From: Pelagomonas calceolata | Taxonomy: Eukaryota; Sar; Pelagophyceae; Pelagomonadales; Pelagomonadaceae | NCBI GenBank assembly: GCA_918797485.1 | Contig: CAKKNE010000002.1 | Span: forward strand, 5,174,501-5,238,500 | Direction: 5' to 3' | DNA length: 64,000 nt | Shown: positions 49,507 through 59,349 of the stretch, piece by piece | Layout: every line of letters starts with the position of its first letter | How positions within the stretch are numbered: position 1 is the stretch's first letter | Position numbers and translations under genes: made by a program | Notes under the pieces: model-generated | Databases searched by the model: none | What the model saw: only the letters and a program-made list of their open reading frames with translations | Told to the model about the DNA's origin: nothing

Positions 49507-49736
49507 CTACTGTGTTACTGTTACTCGCTTACTTGCTTTGCTTAGAGCTACCGCCTAGCCGCGGAGCCGACGTGCCGACGCCTCCCTGCGTGACCGCACG
49601 CCCGCCCCGGCCCCGGTCCTCATGCGCCGTCGCCCCGAGTGCTAGCTTGGAGGCGACGACGGCGAGGGGGGAGCAGGTCGGACGCCGGAATCCCAGGTCC
49701 GCGCCGGTGGTACATCGGGGGCCGCCGCGGGATAAC

Positions 49737-50907
49737 TTACGTCCGCCACGCGAGCCGCCTTCCTAATATCTCGAAGAACGCGTCGTCGTGGGGCCGGAAG
49801 AAGGCCGACAGGCGCTCCTCGACCTCACCCGGCAGCCCCTCCTCGTCGTACGCCCCATGGATGGACCAGCCGATGCGCTCGTCAAAGGAAGGGAACGTTT
49901 TGGCTATTTTTTTCCTCACGGAGGCTTCCGTCACATCTTCAACAGAGAGGGGTGGTTGCGGAGGTAACCCCACGAACCGCTCCACGGCGCCAACAACACT
50001 AGGTGCGTCTCGCCGCAAGTCGTCTCCATCGATAATCATCGTGCGACTACGGGGAAAGCCCTGGTGCTCGCACCGTAACAGTTGCGCCGCATAGAGCGAC
50101 CGATACACAAAATCTCTCTGAATAGAACCCGTCGTCCGAGGCTTGCACTTCGAGAGGAATACGTGGGCCTCGTGAGGTGTGCGTGGCGCCTTCTTGCCGA
50201 TCTCATTCACAGCGCAAGCCTCCAGCTCGTCGGCCTCCTCCACCAAAGTTTGCTTGGGCACGAGCGTCTCTAAAGTACGCGTCGGGTAGCACCTTCCCAA
50301 GTTCACGGTGAGACCGCCGTTGTCGAAGGGCGTAAAACAGGCCACAACCAACTTGGCGACGGGCGCGTTCGGTAGAGCAGTCAAACGTCGTCCGGACAGA
50401 CGAGCGTTCCGTAAACCAGTTTCTCCCCGTAAATGTTTTGCGGTCCACATCCTTACGACGTCGAAGCGTTCGTCGTTTTGTATCGGCAAGTAACGCGGCC
50501 AACGCCGTCGAGCCCGCTTTCTGCACGCCGCCGATAATCACAGAAGGCAGGCACCGTTCCGACGGCAAGGTGCCGACCTGGCCCGCAACATGTGTAGTGT
50601 TGAAGGGCTCGCGCGTTTCATTGAAAGCGTGGACGAAGGGGAGCGCCTCCGGTAACGCGCAGCACGTCTGGCGGAACGCGCCGACGTCTTCGCGGCAATT
50701 CTTGAGTTGGGCCACGTGGGCTCCGTTTATTATGGGTATGGGCAACTGCTTTCGTACGCGAATTTGGAGCGCTGGCGACGCGCGACGCGCGCCGCCCGGG
50801 AGTCTCACCCTGGCGCCTTTTTTCAGGCCTATGGCGCAGACGGGTGCATTGTTCACGCGCGCCGTCGTTTGCGCGACGATTATGAGGAGCGCGAGAGTCC
50901 TGAGCAT
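49737..50907 (-). CDS. Sulfotransferase-like protein, frame change inside
   Basis: The signal peptide or anchor MLRTLALLIIVAQTTARV opens the frame at 50907. SVIIGGVQKAGSTALAALLA is the 5'-phosphosulfate-binding loop of carbohydrate (heparan-type) sulfotransferases. Family sequence continues in another frame from about 50400: NAPVAKLVVACFTPFD, then DFVYRSLYAAQLL...SRTMIIDGDDLRRDAPSVVGAVERFVGLPP, the region where the PAPS-binding and C-terminal elements lie. A short intron between about 50450 and 50330 is the simplest reading (a CGTC|GTAAGG donor is present), but no acceptor is convincing, so a frameshift is also possible. The product would sulfate a glycan in the Golgi. Confidence 0.6.
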
Positions 50908-51295
50908 GGTCCTGGCGCCTCGCGTAAATAGTACAGGACAATTTGTCGCGACTCATGGCCTGGAAACCTGTTTTGGCAGCTGAGCCACATTGCTCCACGA
51001 AATCTCTCCGATGAGTCGTGCAGGAGGCAGTCTTCGAATTTCAAAGCCCGCGCCAATTCTGAGCTCAGATGCCCAACAAGCAGCAAAGAGGTAAATTGCG
51101 CCTCCATACCGCTGCCTAAACGTCCAGCGAGCGCTTGGCAATTAGCGCGAGAAGACTGTCCGCACGTGTTTTGGTCGCTGCAATCAACTGCGTGCAGTGG
51201 TAAGGCTGTAATCACGCCTGAGCTTGGCAGAGCATCACCTGCTCTCCCAGCAAACGCGTCGTAGGGCGGTCCGCACGCTCATACGACTCGTTGCG

Positions 51296-51829
51296 ATGGA
51301 CGTGAACGGACACGCCTACGACACGGCCGGCACCCGCGCCGTCGCCGCTGTGACGCTCGTGCTCCTGCCGGCGGCCGTGCTAGTCTTAGGCTCCATCGCA
51401 CATTTCTTCGTGCAGCGCCACGAAGCCAAGCTCGACGCCGCCGAGAAAGCGAAGCGCCAGCGCTTCGCGGACTTTGAACGGCGCGCCGAGGAGAAGCGCA
51501 AGGAAGGAGGAAGAAAACGCGGCGCGGAGATGGTCGAGCAGTACGGCGGCCACTTTTTTGGCGAGATGACCGTTCATGATGGATTCGCGAGAAAAGGCAA
51601 AAAACGGCGGGGTATTATATATGTGCGCGAGTTCGTCTGCGTGGGCATCTGGGTGTCTGCGTTGGTCCATGAGCGCGAGGCGGCGGCGCTAGAGAGCCTC
51701 GTCGGCGTCGGCGCGGACCTTGAATATCTTGAAACAGAATCCACACTCGAGGGGGCTTTAACACTGCTCGCGACGGCGAGCGCTGATGGCGCGAGCGGTA
51801 CACTCCTTGGCCTCTACGACGTCAGGTGA
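51296..51829 (+). CDS. Unknown 177-aa membrane protein, possible 3' exon
   Basis: MDVNGHAYDTAGTRAVAAV starts the protein. One TM (AVTLVLLPAAVLVLGSIAHFFV) is followed by a charged helix (EKAKRQRFADFERRAEEKRKEGGRKRG) and a mixed domain to GTLLGLYDVR. The stop TGA lies inside CAG|GTGAGT, a strong splice-donor sequence. A 12-bp direct repeat, ACGACGTCAGGT, occurs here and about 93 bp downstream. Splicing across it would continue the frame for about 75 low-complexity codons. Both forms are possible. No family recognised. Confidence 0.5.
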   Translation: MDVNGHAYDTAGTRAVAAVTLVLLPAAVLVLGSIAHFFVQRHEAKLDAAEKAKRQRFADFERRAEEKRKEGGRKRGAEMVEQYGGHFFGEMTVHDGFARKGKKRRGIIYVREFVCVGIWVSALVHEREAAALESLVGVGADLEYLETESTLEGALTLLATASADGASGTLLGLYDVR

Positions 51830-52009
51830 GTAATCATGGTGCTCTCGTTTCCGTCGCCTAGTTTTTCGTAGGAACGCCCTTGGCTTCCACAACCACGACC
51901 ACCTTGGTACAGAGACGACGTCAGGTATACTTATAGACACAGCAGTGATAGGGGGAAGGAGTCAGAGCGCGAGCGGCAGAACAACGTACGCGGCCAGGCG
52001 CCTGTGCTT

Positions 52010-52026
52010 GCTAGTGTGTCTACAGG
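52010..52026 (+). promoter_or_regulatory. Palindrome motif half-copy in a convergent spacer
   Basis: GCTAGTGTGTCTACAGG without a clear right arm. It is the one copy that lies downstream of genes on both sides, so it may be a decayed or fortuitous copy. Confidence 0.35.
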
Positions 52027-52241
52027 CTTGCGCGAGGGCGCCGGGACGCAGTCTCTCGGCACACCCCGGCTAGGGCTCCGTAGTGCACGGAGACGTATCC
52101 GCGCCTCGGCAGGGAAGCGCGACTCTGGGACCGCGGCGCGGCCCGGCACAAAGAAAGCTACTACCTAGAAAGAGGCCCTGGCCCGTGGGGGCGGGGGTTC
52201 TCGTGCAGACGACCATCAAAGAAGCACAGAACACTCACTTA

Positions 52242-53630
52242 CTACAACAGGGTCTCCAGCGCGGCATTGCGCCGCACCCGCGGCAGCTGGTAGAGCCTCG
52301 CGGAGCGGTCGGCGAAGCGGCGGACCACTTCGACCTCCTCGCCCAACAACCGCATCGAGTGCGCCGTCGCCACGAGGCGGTTGAAGAGAACGGTTTGGAC
52401 GTGATCCACGGCATCGTCCACATCACTGGAATTCTGCCCGCGGTCCCACGCGCCCTCCTCAAACAAACGCGTCAGGCGCAGCTCGGACTCCGCGCCCGTC
52501 AGCAGCTGCTGGTCCCAAAACTCATCACTCCCAATACGATTTATGGCCGCCCGCGCCGCGTCCCGGAAGACGGCGCCCTCGACGAGCGGCGTGCTCGCGC
52601 CCGCCGCGCAGAACGTCGCGGCCAGCGCCATGGCCTGCGCCGCATCTCTGGCATCTTTCGCGTCCACCGCGTTCGCGAAGAGCCGCGCGAGGCACTCCGC
52701 GACAAGCGGGGATTCGACAGACGGCGTCGACCGGTGCGCGCCGATCGCCGCGAGCGTGTCGCGCCGCGCGCGCCCGTAGACCGTCGACGCGGCGGCGACG
52801 TCGTCCTCCGTCGCCACCAATTTCGAGCTCGCGTCGAACAGGGCCTCGACGGCTTTCGCAGCCTTGGCGGGCGGCGCCTGGGCGACGTCGTCGCGGCGCT
52901 CCGCGCGCCGCGCGTCGCACCAGTCCAGCACGCGGAGCGCCGCGTCGTGGCGCCGGGCGCCCGCGGCCGAGCTTCTCGTCGCGGCAAAGGCGCGCCGCTT
53001 CGCACGCGCCGTCGCGGTGTGGTCGTCCGCGGCGACGACAGCACTCAGTCGCTCCGCGAGGTGCGCCCGCTCGGCCCGCTGCAGCGCGGTCACGGCGGCC
53101 GCGACCGCCCTCGCGCGCTTCGCATCGGTCCGGTGGCAGGCGCGCGCCGCGGCTTCGCGCGTGGCGTCGCGCTGGCGGTAGGCGTCCCGCAGCGCGACGC
53201 GGCGGTCCTCGTGCCTGGCGCCGCGGCCGCGGAGCCTTCGGCGCGCGGCGTCCACGGCGGCGTCCGCATCATTTGCGTCGAGGGTTGGTTCGTCGCCCGT
53301 CATCGCTGCGCAGACTGCAGCCGCCGCGGCGATAGCGTCAGCCGTGCGCGCGTGCGCCGCCCCGCGTTTTGATGCCGTCTGGGCGATCGCGAACGCGGGC
53401 GCGTGCGCCGTGCCGACCTCGGCCACGCTCGACGCCATTGCTGCGATGGCGTCTTGCGCGGCCGCTGCGTCACGTTCGGCCGCGGCGCACTTGTCGAGCA
53501 GCGCCAGGAACTTCGTGCGTGCATCCGCGTTGCCCGCGGCGAGCTGTGCTAGGGCTGAGGGGTCGATTTCATCATACAAGGAGCTGGCGTCGCTGCTCGT
53601 GTCGGCTTCGTTTTCGAGCAGTTGCGCCAT
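52242..53630 (-). CDS. Unknown 462-aa alanine-rich helical protein
   Basis: No family recognised. Almost wholly helical. The first 330 residues are Ala/Arg-rich with coiled-coil character (AAAERDAAAAQDAIAAMASSV, DAARRRLRGRGARHEDRR). The last 110 residues look like a folded domain (DEFWDQQLLTGAESELRLTRLFEEGAWD, then DDAVDHVQTVLFNRLVATAHSMRLLGEEVEVVRRFADRS) with a W and a conserved-looking FNRLV helix. A trafficking or scaffold role is possible but unsupported. A motif copy lies 189 bp upstream. Confidence 0.6.
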   Translation of the reverse strand: MAQLLENEADTSSDASSLYDEIDPSALAQLAAGNADARTKFLALLDKCAAAERDAAAAQDAIAAMASSVAEVGTAHAPAFAIAQTASKRGAAHARTADAIAAAAAVCAAMTGDEPTLDANDADAAVDAARRRLRGRGARHEDRRVALRDAYRQRDATREAAARACHRTDAKRARAVAAAVTALQRAERAHLAERLSAVVAADDHTATARAKRRAFAATRSSAAGARRHDAALRVLDWCDARRAERRDDVAQAPPAKAAKAVEALFDASSKLVATEDDVAAASTVYGRARRDTLAAIGAHRSTPSVESPLVAECLARLFANAVDAKDARDAAQAMALAATFCAAGASTPLVEGAVFRDAARAAINRIGSDEFWDQQLLTGAESELRLTRLFEEGAWDRGQNSSDVDDAVDHVQTVLFNRLVATAHSMRLLGEEVEVVRRFADRSARLYQLPRVRRNAALETLL

Positions 53631-53818
53631 CGCTGCGCGCCCGCGTCGATCCTGAGAGCCTGAGCCTGAGCCTGAGCTGCCTTAAAAGAGACTTGCGCAC
53701 GCGCGAGGCGCTCTGATCCGTTCCTTGTGTGCGAGCAGGTATCGAAATCGGTGCCTGCCGGCTTTTCAAGCTCCTAAAGCGCGCCGTAGGGCTTATTTTT
53801 TTGCTGCGGCGTCTTGTC

Positions 53819-53842
53819 GCTAGTGTGTTACAAGACGCTAGC
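53819..53842 (+). promoter_or_regulatory. Upstream palindrome motif copy
   Basis: GCTAGTGTGTTACAAG, then ACGCTAGC: both arms intact. It is 189 bp upstream of the minus-strand gene starting at 53630 and 17 bp from the end of the transposon-like element. Confidence 0.6.
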
Positions 53843-53859
53843 TGTCGAGTCAACGCGTT

Positions 53860-54694
53860 CAAGGGGGGTTAAGTATGGGGTGGGTACCAGCCGCTAGAGG
53901 CGTGACGATCTATGTCCGGTTTTGCTTTTTGCGGCCGTGCGGCTGCCCATGCCCATGGCAGCGGAAGTGCGCGTGCGCGTGGGCGTACGGGCACCCAAGC
54001 GGCCCTCGGCAGCTTTTCTTTTGCGCGCAGGCGCAAAATTGACCGAGAACGACGGCAAAACGTTTAGCAATTTTAGTCGATGCGCGAAAATCGAAGCGCC
54101 AACGCGAGGGCTCCCTTTCAGAGCTCGATCCTCCCGCTTTAGAGCCCCGAGACGGGTAAAAAAAATAAACTTAAAAAAAGTACTATATCGCGGCGACGGT
54201 GTGCATATGGCCTTGACGCAGCCGTTGAGCGTCGTCGCGCCGCGAGGGAGTCTCTCATACCCTACCGACCGGCGCCCGTCTTTGGTTCCAGCGAAAACCG
54301 CCGGGAAATGAGCCGTAGTGCCCCCGTTCGCGACTGTGTTTGGGAACGAATGGATGAAAATCTACCCGGCGAATTTGTCACTTTCTCATAGCAAAGTTCA
54401 CGCAAATACTGTCCTGAGGCCATGTGCCTCGATTAGTGACATATTCGCTGACAAGGGGCCGCGGGGCGTCGATCGTCGAATGGAACCGCCGACCGTGGCT
54501 GCCCTTCCCGAGCACCGTTGCCGCTGAAACTTGGCATGCGAGGCCGTCATGGGGGCGTGCCTCGGCCCCCGGGCCGGTGCTGGTGGCGGTGCACCCGCTG
54601 GGTCGCACTGGCACCCGCCTCTAAAACACCAAAACCGGACATACATCTACGGGGTAAAAGTAGCCTGGTACCCACCCCATGTTTACCCCCCATG
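53860..54694. mobile_element. 835-bp TIR element, non-autonomous
   Basis: The left end CAAGGGGGGTTAAGTATGGG and the inverted right end CATGGGGGGTAAACATGGGG continue together as TGGGTACCAG, about 28 matches over 31 positions with one indel. It is flanked by ACGCGTT on both sides (53853..53859 and 54695..54701), a 7-bp target duplication. There is no transposase-like ORF inside. The right TIR contains the ATG and first codons of the long frame of the next gene. Confidence 0.8.
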
Positions 54695-55569
54695 ACGCGT
54701 TTTGGGCGCAGAGGTCTAAATTCGTCGTGTATGCGATGGCGCAGGCGCGCACAGATGCGCAGCCATCGCGCGCTGGGCGAGGACTGATGGTACTCGGCAA
54801 TGATTGCGTACACAAAGTGATGACCTTCCTGGCTGTGGCTGACGCCCGGCGCGGCGTGGGTGCCACCGCAAAAGCCTTTCGTACAACTGCGATGTCGATG
54901 ACGCTCGCGCGAACACGTTCCTCGGAGCCCTACACTCTCCGATCTCAATTCGATACGGGCCGTGGCGATAGGCACGGCGTCGTCCACGCCATGGCGACGG
55001 CGATGGGGACGCGGCGGTGGCCTACAAGGGCAGTCCGTATCAATAATGATGGGGACGAGTGGAATGGAGCAGTGGCTGCTGCAGCGGTGCCGCCCGCGAG
55101 GCTTGGAATCACGTTTCATCGGGGTCGTACGCACTGGGGTGGCAATTGGAGTCCAGACGGGGAGCCCTACGCATCTTATGCAGCGTCGGCCATCGTCGAT
55201 CAAGTTATGGCCAGGGATATTTGCGGTGGTGGAGAGTGTACCGTTAGAACGGGCTCTTTTGTTCAGTACGATCTCCCCTTCCAATTGAAAATTAGAGCTT
55301 TCCAGTTCGGGATTTCCGCCTGTCGTTCAGAGCGCTTTAGAGATTGGACGTTCGAAGCTTTCGACGGTGAGAACTGGCGCCAGCTCTGGAACTTCACGGG
55401 TACGATGTCGGCTGAGCGCCACACTTTTTGGCGGGTGGGCGCCGCCAAACGAGTCGCCTCGAACCGCTTCCGGATCCGGCTGGCGGAAAGCGGGGAGCCT
55501 TATAGATGCATGCACATCCGCGGCCTCGAGCTCTTCGGCACGATCCTTCCGCCCTGGCGCATCGACTAA
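54679..55569 (+). CDS. F-box-like protein with discoidin/galactose-binding-like domain
   Basis: 296 residues from the first ATG; that ATG lies in the transposon right TIR, and the next is MAQARTDAQPSR at 54736, which may be the ancestral start. About 35-70 (GLMVLGNDCVHKVMTFLAVADARRGVGATAKAF) is F-box-like. The C-terminal about 110 residues (FQFGISACRSERFRDWTFEAFDGENWRQLWNFTGTMS...RFRIRLAESGEPYRCMHIRGLELFGTI) fit the F5/8-type galactose-binding jelly roll used by some ubiquitin-ligase subunits and BTB proteins. Substrate unknown. Confidence 0.6.
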   Translation: MFTPHDAFWAQRSKFVVYAMAQARTDAQPSRAGRGLMVLGNDCVHKVMTFLAVADARRGVGATAKAFRTTAMSMTLARTRSSEPYTLRSQFDTGRGDRHGVVHAMATAMGTRRWPTRAVRINNDGDEWNGAVAAAAVPPARLGITFHRGRTHWGGNWSPDGEPYASYAASAIVDQVMARDICGGGECTVRTGSFVQYDLPFQLKIRAFQFGISACRSERFRDWTFEAFDGENWRQLWNFTGTMSAERHTFWRVGAAKRVASNRFRIRLAESGEPYRCMHIRGLELFGTILPPWRID

Positions 55570-55590
55570 GAAATAGTACACGTCAACAAC

Positions 55591-56544
55591 TTAGTAGGAG
55601 TAGATAGGAGGGTAGCTCGGCTCGCGGAACAGCGCACGGCCGTAGTACGGGTCGACGGCGCGGCGGACGCGGCGCGGAGGCGGCGCCCGGCGCGGCACGC
55701 TGACGACCACATCCCGGCCGCGACACGCGCGCGTCGCGCCTCCAACATCAGCATTGGCCGGGAGGCGCACGACCTCGTCAACGCGGCCGAAGCGGCCCTT
55801 TGAGGCCGCAATGACGTCCTCTTCCGTGACGCGGCCGTGCCCGTAGCGCATCGCCCGGCGCTTCGCCAGGGCCAGAATCTTGTCCTGGACCGGGGGGCTC
55901 GGGATGATCACGCCCTCGACGCGGAGAGAGTCTCCCTCGACGGACACGTCCAACTCGTCGGCGCCGCGCAGGACGACGTCGTAGCCCTCGGCCGTCTCCT
56001 GGACGTCGCCGCGGAGCTGCGCCTCGGTGCCGGCCCAGAACTCGGCCCACTCGTCCTCGTCGTCGGACTCCGTTTCTTCGGCGGCGGCCGCCTCGGCAGC
56101 GATTCGGCGCGTCTCGGCCTCCTTCTCGGCGGCGAGGCGGCGCGCGGCCTCATCCTTCGCTGCGGCGGCGCGGCGCGCCTCTGCGGCCTTGGTGGCACGA
56201 GCAGCCTTGGCCGCAGCTACGCGCCGCGCGGCATCGCGAGCTTTCTGCTCTGCGGCTGCGAGCTCAGCGTCGGCCGCCGACTTCGCCGCGCGGGCGGCGT
56301 CTTCTTCCGCGGCCGCCGCCGCCGCCGCCTCGATGGTGCGGCTCTTGTCCTTCAAGCTTTCCACGAGGCTCGCTTCGGCCTCGTCGATTTCGGTAGTAAG
56401 CGCGTATGTGCGCAACTCGGCGAGGTCCGAAACCGCGTGCCCTTCGGCGGCAGCCCGCTGTGCGAGCTGTGCGATTATGTCACAATCTTCAGCGGGCACG
56501 ATAATACAAGCGTCGAGCCACTGGCTGGTCAGTAATGATGTCAT
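55591..56544 (-). CDS. Small heat-shock (Hsp20/alpha-crystallin) domain protein with coiled coil
   Basis: 317 residues. N-terminal helices, then a long Ala/Glu/Lys coiled coil (about 60-160). Then an Hsp20-like sandwich: DVQETAEGYDVVLRGADELDVSVEGDSLRVEGVI...GRFGRVDEVVRLPANADVGGATRACRGRDVVVSVPRR, matching the pattern (dgY.v.l...vsVeg..L.V.g...G.F.r...LP..vd...a.a...g.l.v.vPk). About 35 residues (SPPVQDKILALAKRRAMRYGHGRVTEEDVIAAS) are inserted between the strands, and part resembles a PCP-like helix pair. Chaperone activity is inferred. Confidence 0.65.
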   Translation of the reverse strand: MTSLLTSQWLDACIIVPAEDCDIIAQLAQRAAAEGHAVSDLAELRTYALTTEIDEAEASLVESLKDKSRTIEAAAAAAAEEDAARAAKSAADAELAAAEQKARDAARRVAAAKAARATKAAEARRAAAAKDEAARRLAAEKEAETRRIAAEAAAAEETESDDEDEWAEFWAGTEAQLRGDVQETAEGYDVVLRGADELDVSVEGDSLRVEGVIIPSPPVQDKILALAKRRAMRYGHGRVTEEDVIAASKGRFGRVDEVVRLPANADVGGATRACRGRDVVVSVPRRAPPPRRVRRAVDPYYGRALFREPSYPPIYSY

Positions 56545-56754
56545 GAGTGGTTTGCGTGCGGTTGGGCTGCAATCCGATGCGTTTGGGAACGGTGCGCAGG
56601 CTTAATTAGCGCTGAGATTTTTTGGAGATAGCAGAATCATCCTGGAGCACGACGGCCGGCGACGCCTGTACTCCGTCCCAGACGAAGTCAACGAGATGAG
56701 AGAGCTCTAGGAGGCTCGCGGGCGGATTGAAGCACAAGACCTTACACACACAAG

Positions 56755-59073
56755 TCACGACGCGGGACACGCGGGCTTGAACGGCCACAGGAGCACCTCC
56801 GTCCGCGGGTACGACGGGAGCGCCTCCTGCGTCTCCCCGCCACCGACGCGCACGGTGACGGCGTCCGACCGCCTTAATACATCGCCGTAGACGTTCGACT
56901 TGAGCTCGACGTAGAAGCTTATGTTGAACGGCTCGCAATTTGGTGGAGCTTCGACGCGCAGCACGAGGTCCAGGTGTCTTTGTAACACACAAGTAAGCAT
57001 GCCCGATCTATCAGACACGAGGCACCACGAGCCGTCGCGGCCCGTCACGAAGGCCTCGAAGTTTATTGAGAAGCGCACGTCGCCGTTCGTGATAGACGAC
57101 GGCTCCGCACTTATTATGGTTGCCTTTGACGCGCCGCGCCCCAGGGTCAACGCCCTTGTGACCCCGAACGACAGCGCGTCCGATAGTGTGGCGACGCCAT
57201 TGCTAGTAACGGCCGCGAGGCGGTGGAGGCGCGTGTTCGTGGGGTCCGTGATGAGGACCGTGGCGCCCTCGCGTGCCACCGCCGCCGCGTAGGCCACGGC
57301 CCAGTCGCCTCCTTTTGACTCATTGGAATGCGGCACGATCAACATATCGCATTTCCGCGCGGCGCGGTCGAGGACGCCGTCCTGGACAATAGCGTCGTTG
57401 CCTATTAGTCTCATATCCACAGCACCTAATTCACGCTTGAGCTGGGACACGGCCGATATCATGATAGACTCGCCGACGACCGCTACTAGACCCCGATGGT
57501 CGGCCCGTTGCGTCCTGCGCGCGGCGTCGACGACGCGCGCGCGGCCTTTGGGGGTTGTAATGTCGCGCGCGTCCGCTAGTACCACCGCATCGTACGCGTC
57601 GTCGCCGTCGTCGTCCAGCGTCTTGGGAGGAAACGGCGCGACCCCATAGCCCTCCTGAAGCTGGAGCGGGTGGAAGCCCTCCTCGATCAATAGGGGGCGG
57701 TCGCTCTCCTCGGCGAAGACGACGGCGTCGTAGGCTTGCGAGGCGTTGCGCGGTAGTCTATCCGGAAAGCAGCTCACTCCACCAGGATCGAGGTCGCCGT
57801 CGTCCACGAGGATCCACAGCCTCCTCTGCTCCAGGTGGCGCGGCAGCGTCCACTCCCGCACCAAGGACCGCGCACAGATATCCGAAGGCGAGTCCCGTTT
57901 TCCAACAGCGAAAATAACGTCGTAGTGCAATAAGTCCACACTTTGACTAATAACGTCGGCCACGCGCACCCAGAAGATGCGGTACAATCGCTGCAAGCGG
58001 TCCGCCGCCGCCGCGACGGTCGTCTGGAGCTGCGGCGTCCAGGCCCCGTTCCAGAGGATCGCGACTCGTAACGCGCCCGTCCGTCCGTTGTGATTTCGCA
58101 AAGCGTCGAAGTGCGCCAGGACGTCAGCCGCGCGCGCGTCGTAGGTGTGGTGCTTGCTTATATATGAAGTGGCGGTCTCGTTGCGCACGAACGCGCCGCG
58201 GGGCACGTCGCCTGCTTTGTGCCACAACACCAGATTGTGCGAAGGCGCATCCTTCAATAGATCCTCGAGCTCGGGGAAGGCCTCCTGGACGAGGGGTCTA
58301 CCAGCAGCTAAAACTTCAAACACCCTATTGTTCACCATGCCCTTCTCGCGCTGGCCGTCCATCGTCGCGCCGAGCACCGCGCCCGCCTTGGCGTAGCAAT
58401 TGGCGAGCTCGCCGTGGGGCAGCAGGCCGCGGTAGGACGGCAGCAGATCCGGTGGGCCGACGTCGCGCCAGCCGCTGCCCCACAATTCTAAACCGCGCGA
58501 CGTGTTCTGCGCCTCGCGCAGCATCTGGACGAGATTGCGCTTCGTGTCGACGCCGAGCGCGCTGCCCACGTACACATAGGGTCCCGATTCATTATATGGC
58601 GTCGTCACGGCCATCTCGTCCACATCGGCCGCAAGCGGCACGAACCTTGATGGCGCTATTTTGGAAAGCTCCTCCGCAACCTCTAAGCTGTTCGTGAGGT
58701 AGCCGTCGACGTCCAGCGACGCGATGGAACTCAGGCCCGGGAAGAGCGGGTCGAGGCACCAGTAAAACACGATTATCTGCGGCGAATGTCTCCTAAATTC
58801 ATGGATCGCCGCCGCGCTGCTCTCGAACCAGCCCTCGATGATCAGCAAGTCCCAGGTCGCATTATTGACAAAGTGGTAGTGGAAGGGGTAGAAGCTCCGC
58901 GCTTCGCGGACGCGGCCCGTCCGTAACAACGCTTTCTTGAGGCCGTTCGTCGTCATGACGCTGCCCACCACATAGCCTCCAGGCGTCGGTGGCGCTTGGG
59001 CGTGGAGAGCGACGTTGATGCGGTCCTCGGCCTGACTCGTGTGCAGCAGCAGTGGGAGCAGCCACCGCATCAT
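56755..59073 (-). CDS. Secretory-pathway glycosyltransferase, CgeB/GT1-like
   Basis: 772 residues from MMRWLLPLLLHTSQAED, a signal peptide; an ATG 13 codons upstream is possible. First half: CgeB-type GT-B domain (WDLLIIEGWFESSAAAIHEFRR...IIVFYWCLDPLFPG, then YVYVGSALGVDTKRNLVQML, LELWGSGW, YRGLLPHGELANCYAKAGAVLG...MVNNRVFEVLAAGRPLVQE). The R.FE.LA.G motif binds the nucleotide diphosphate. The second half (LRVAILWNGAW...LQRLYRIFWVRVADV...) looks like a degenerate second GT-B-like region. Acceptor unknown. It follows a motif copy shared with the divergent neighbour. Confidence 0.72.
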   Translation of the reverse strand: MMRWLLPLLLHTSQAEDRINVALHAQAPPTPGGYVVGSVMTTNGLKKALLRTGRVREARSFYPFHYHFVNNATWDLLIIEGWFESSAAAIHEFRRHSPQIIVFYWCLDPLFPGLSSIASLDVDGYLTNSLEVAEELSKIAPSRFVPLAADVDEMAVTTPYNESGPYVYVGSALGVDTKRNLVQMLREAQNTSRGLELWGSGWRDVGPPDLLPSYRGLLPHGELANCYAKAGAVLGATMDGQREKGMVNNRVFEVLAAGRPLVQEAFPELEDLLKDAPSHNLVLWHKAGDVPRGAFVRNETATSYISKHHTYDARAADVLAHFDALRNHNGRTGALRVAILWNGAWTPQLQTTVAAAADRLQRLYRIFWVRVADVISQSVDLLHYDVIFAVGKRDSPSDICARSLVREWTLPRHLEQRRLWILVDDGDLDPGGVSCFPDRLPRNASQAYDAVVFAEESDRPLLIEEGFHPLQLQEGYGVAPFPPKTLDDDGDDAYDAVVLADARDITTPKGRARVVDAARRTQRADHRGLVAVVGESIMISAVSQLKRELGAVDMRLIGNDAIVQDGVLDRAARKCDMLIVPHSNESKGGDWAVAYAAAVAREGATVLITDPTNTRLHRLAAVTSNGVATLSDALSFGVTRALTLGRGASKATIISAEPSSITNGDVRFSINFEAFVTGRDGSWCLVSDRSGMLTCVLQRHLDLVLRVEAPPNCEPFNISFYVELKSNVYGDVLRRSDAVTVRVGGGETQEALPSYPRTEVLLWPFKPACPAS

Positions 59074-59140
59074 GGTGCCGCGCGGCTGCCCGACTCCTTG
59101 CAGCGCTTGCAAGCGCTTTTGCCAAGTTGGGGCTGCTCTT

Positions 59141-59163
59141 GCTAGTGTCTTACAGTCGCTAGC
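59141..59163 (+). promoter_or_regulatory. Upstream palindrome motif copy (divergent promoter)
   Basis: GCTAGTGTCTTACAG, then TCGCTAGC: closest to consensus. It lies between the divergent genes starting at 59073 and 59350. Confidence 0.65.
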
Positions 59164-59349
59164 TTGCTATAGCCTGAACTTTTGTTAGGCCCATTACGTC
59201 GAGCACGCGAGACGTGGCCATTCTGACAAACTCTCGTGACTCTGCACAATCGCTCTGCGCGAGACATAAGTAGTCTGGCCCTACCTAGGAAGAGTATCGA
59301 GACACAACAATACAGGCCTGAAACAAGCTGTCGCCGGTCGCGTAGATAG

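Noticed and set aside
53922-54311. 129-codon frame inside the 835-bp TIR element, checked as a transposase
   Set aside because: It is too short and lacks any DDE or other transposase motif; the element is non-autonomous.
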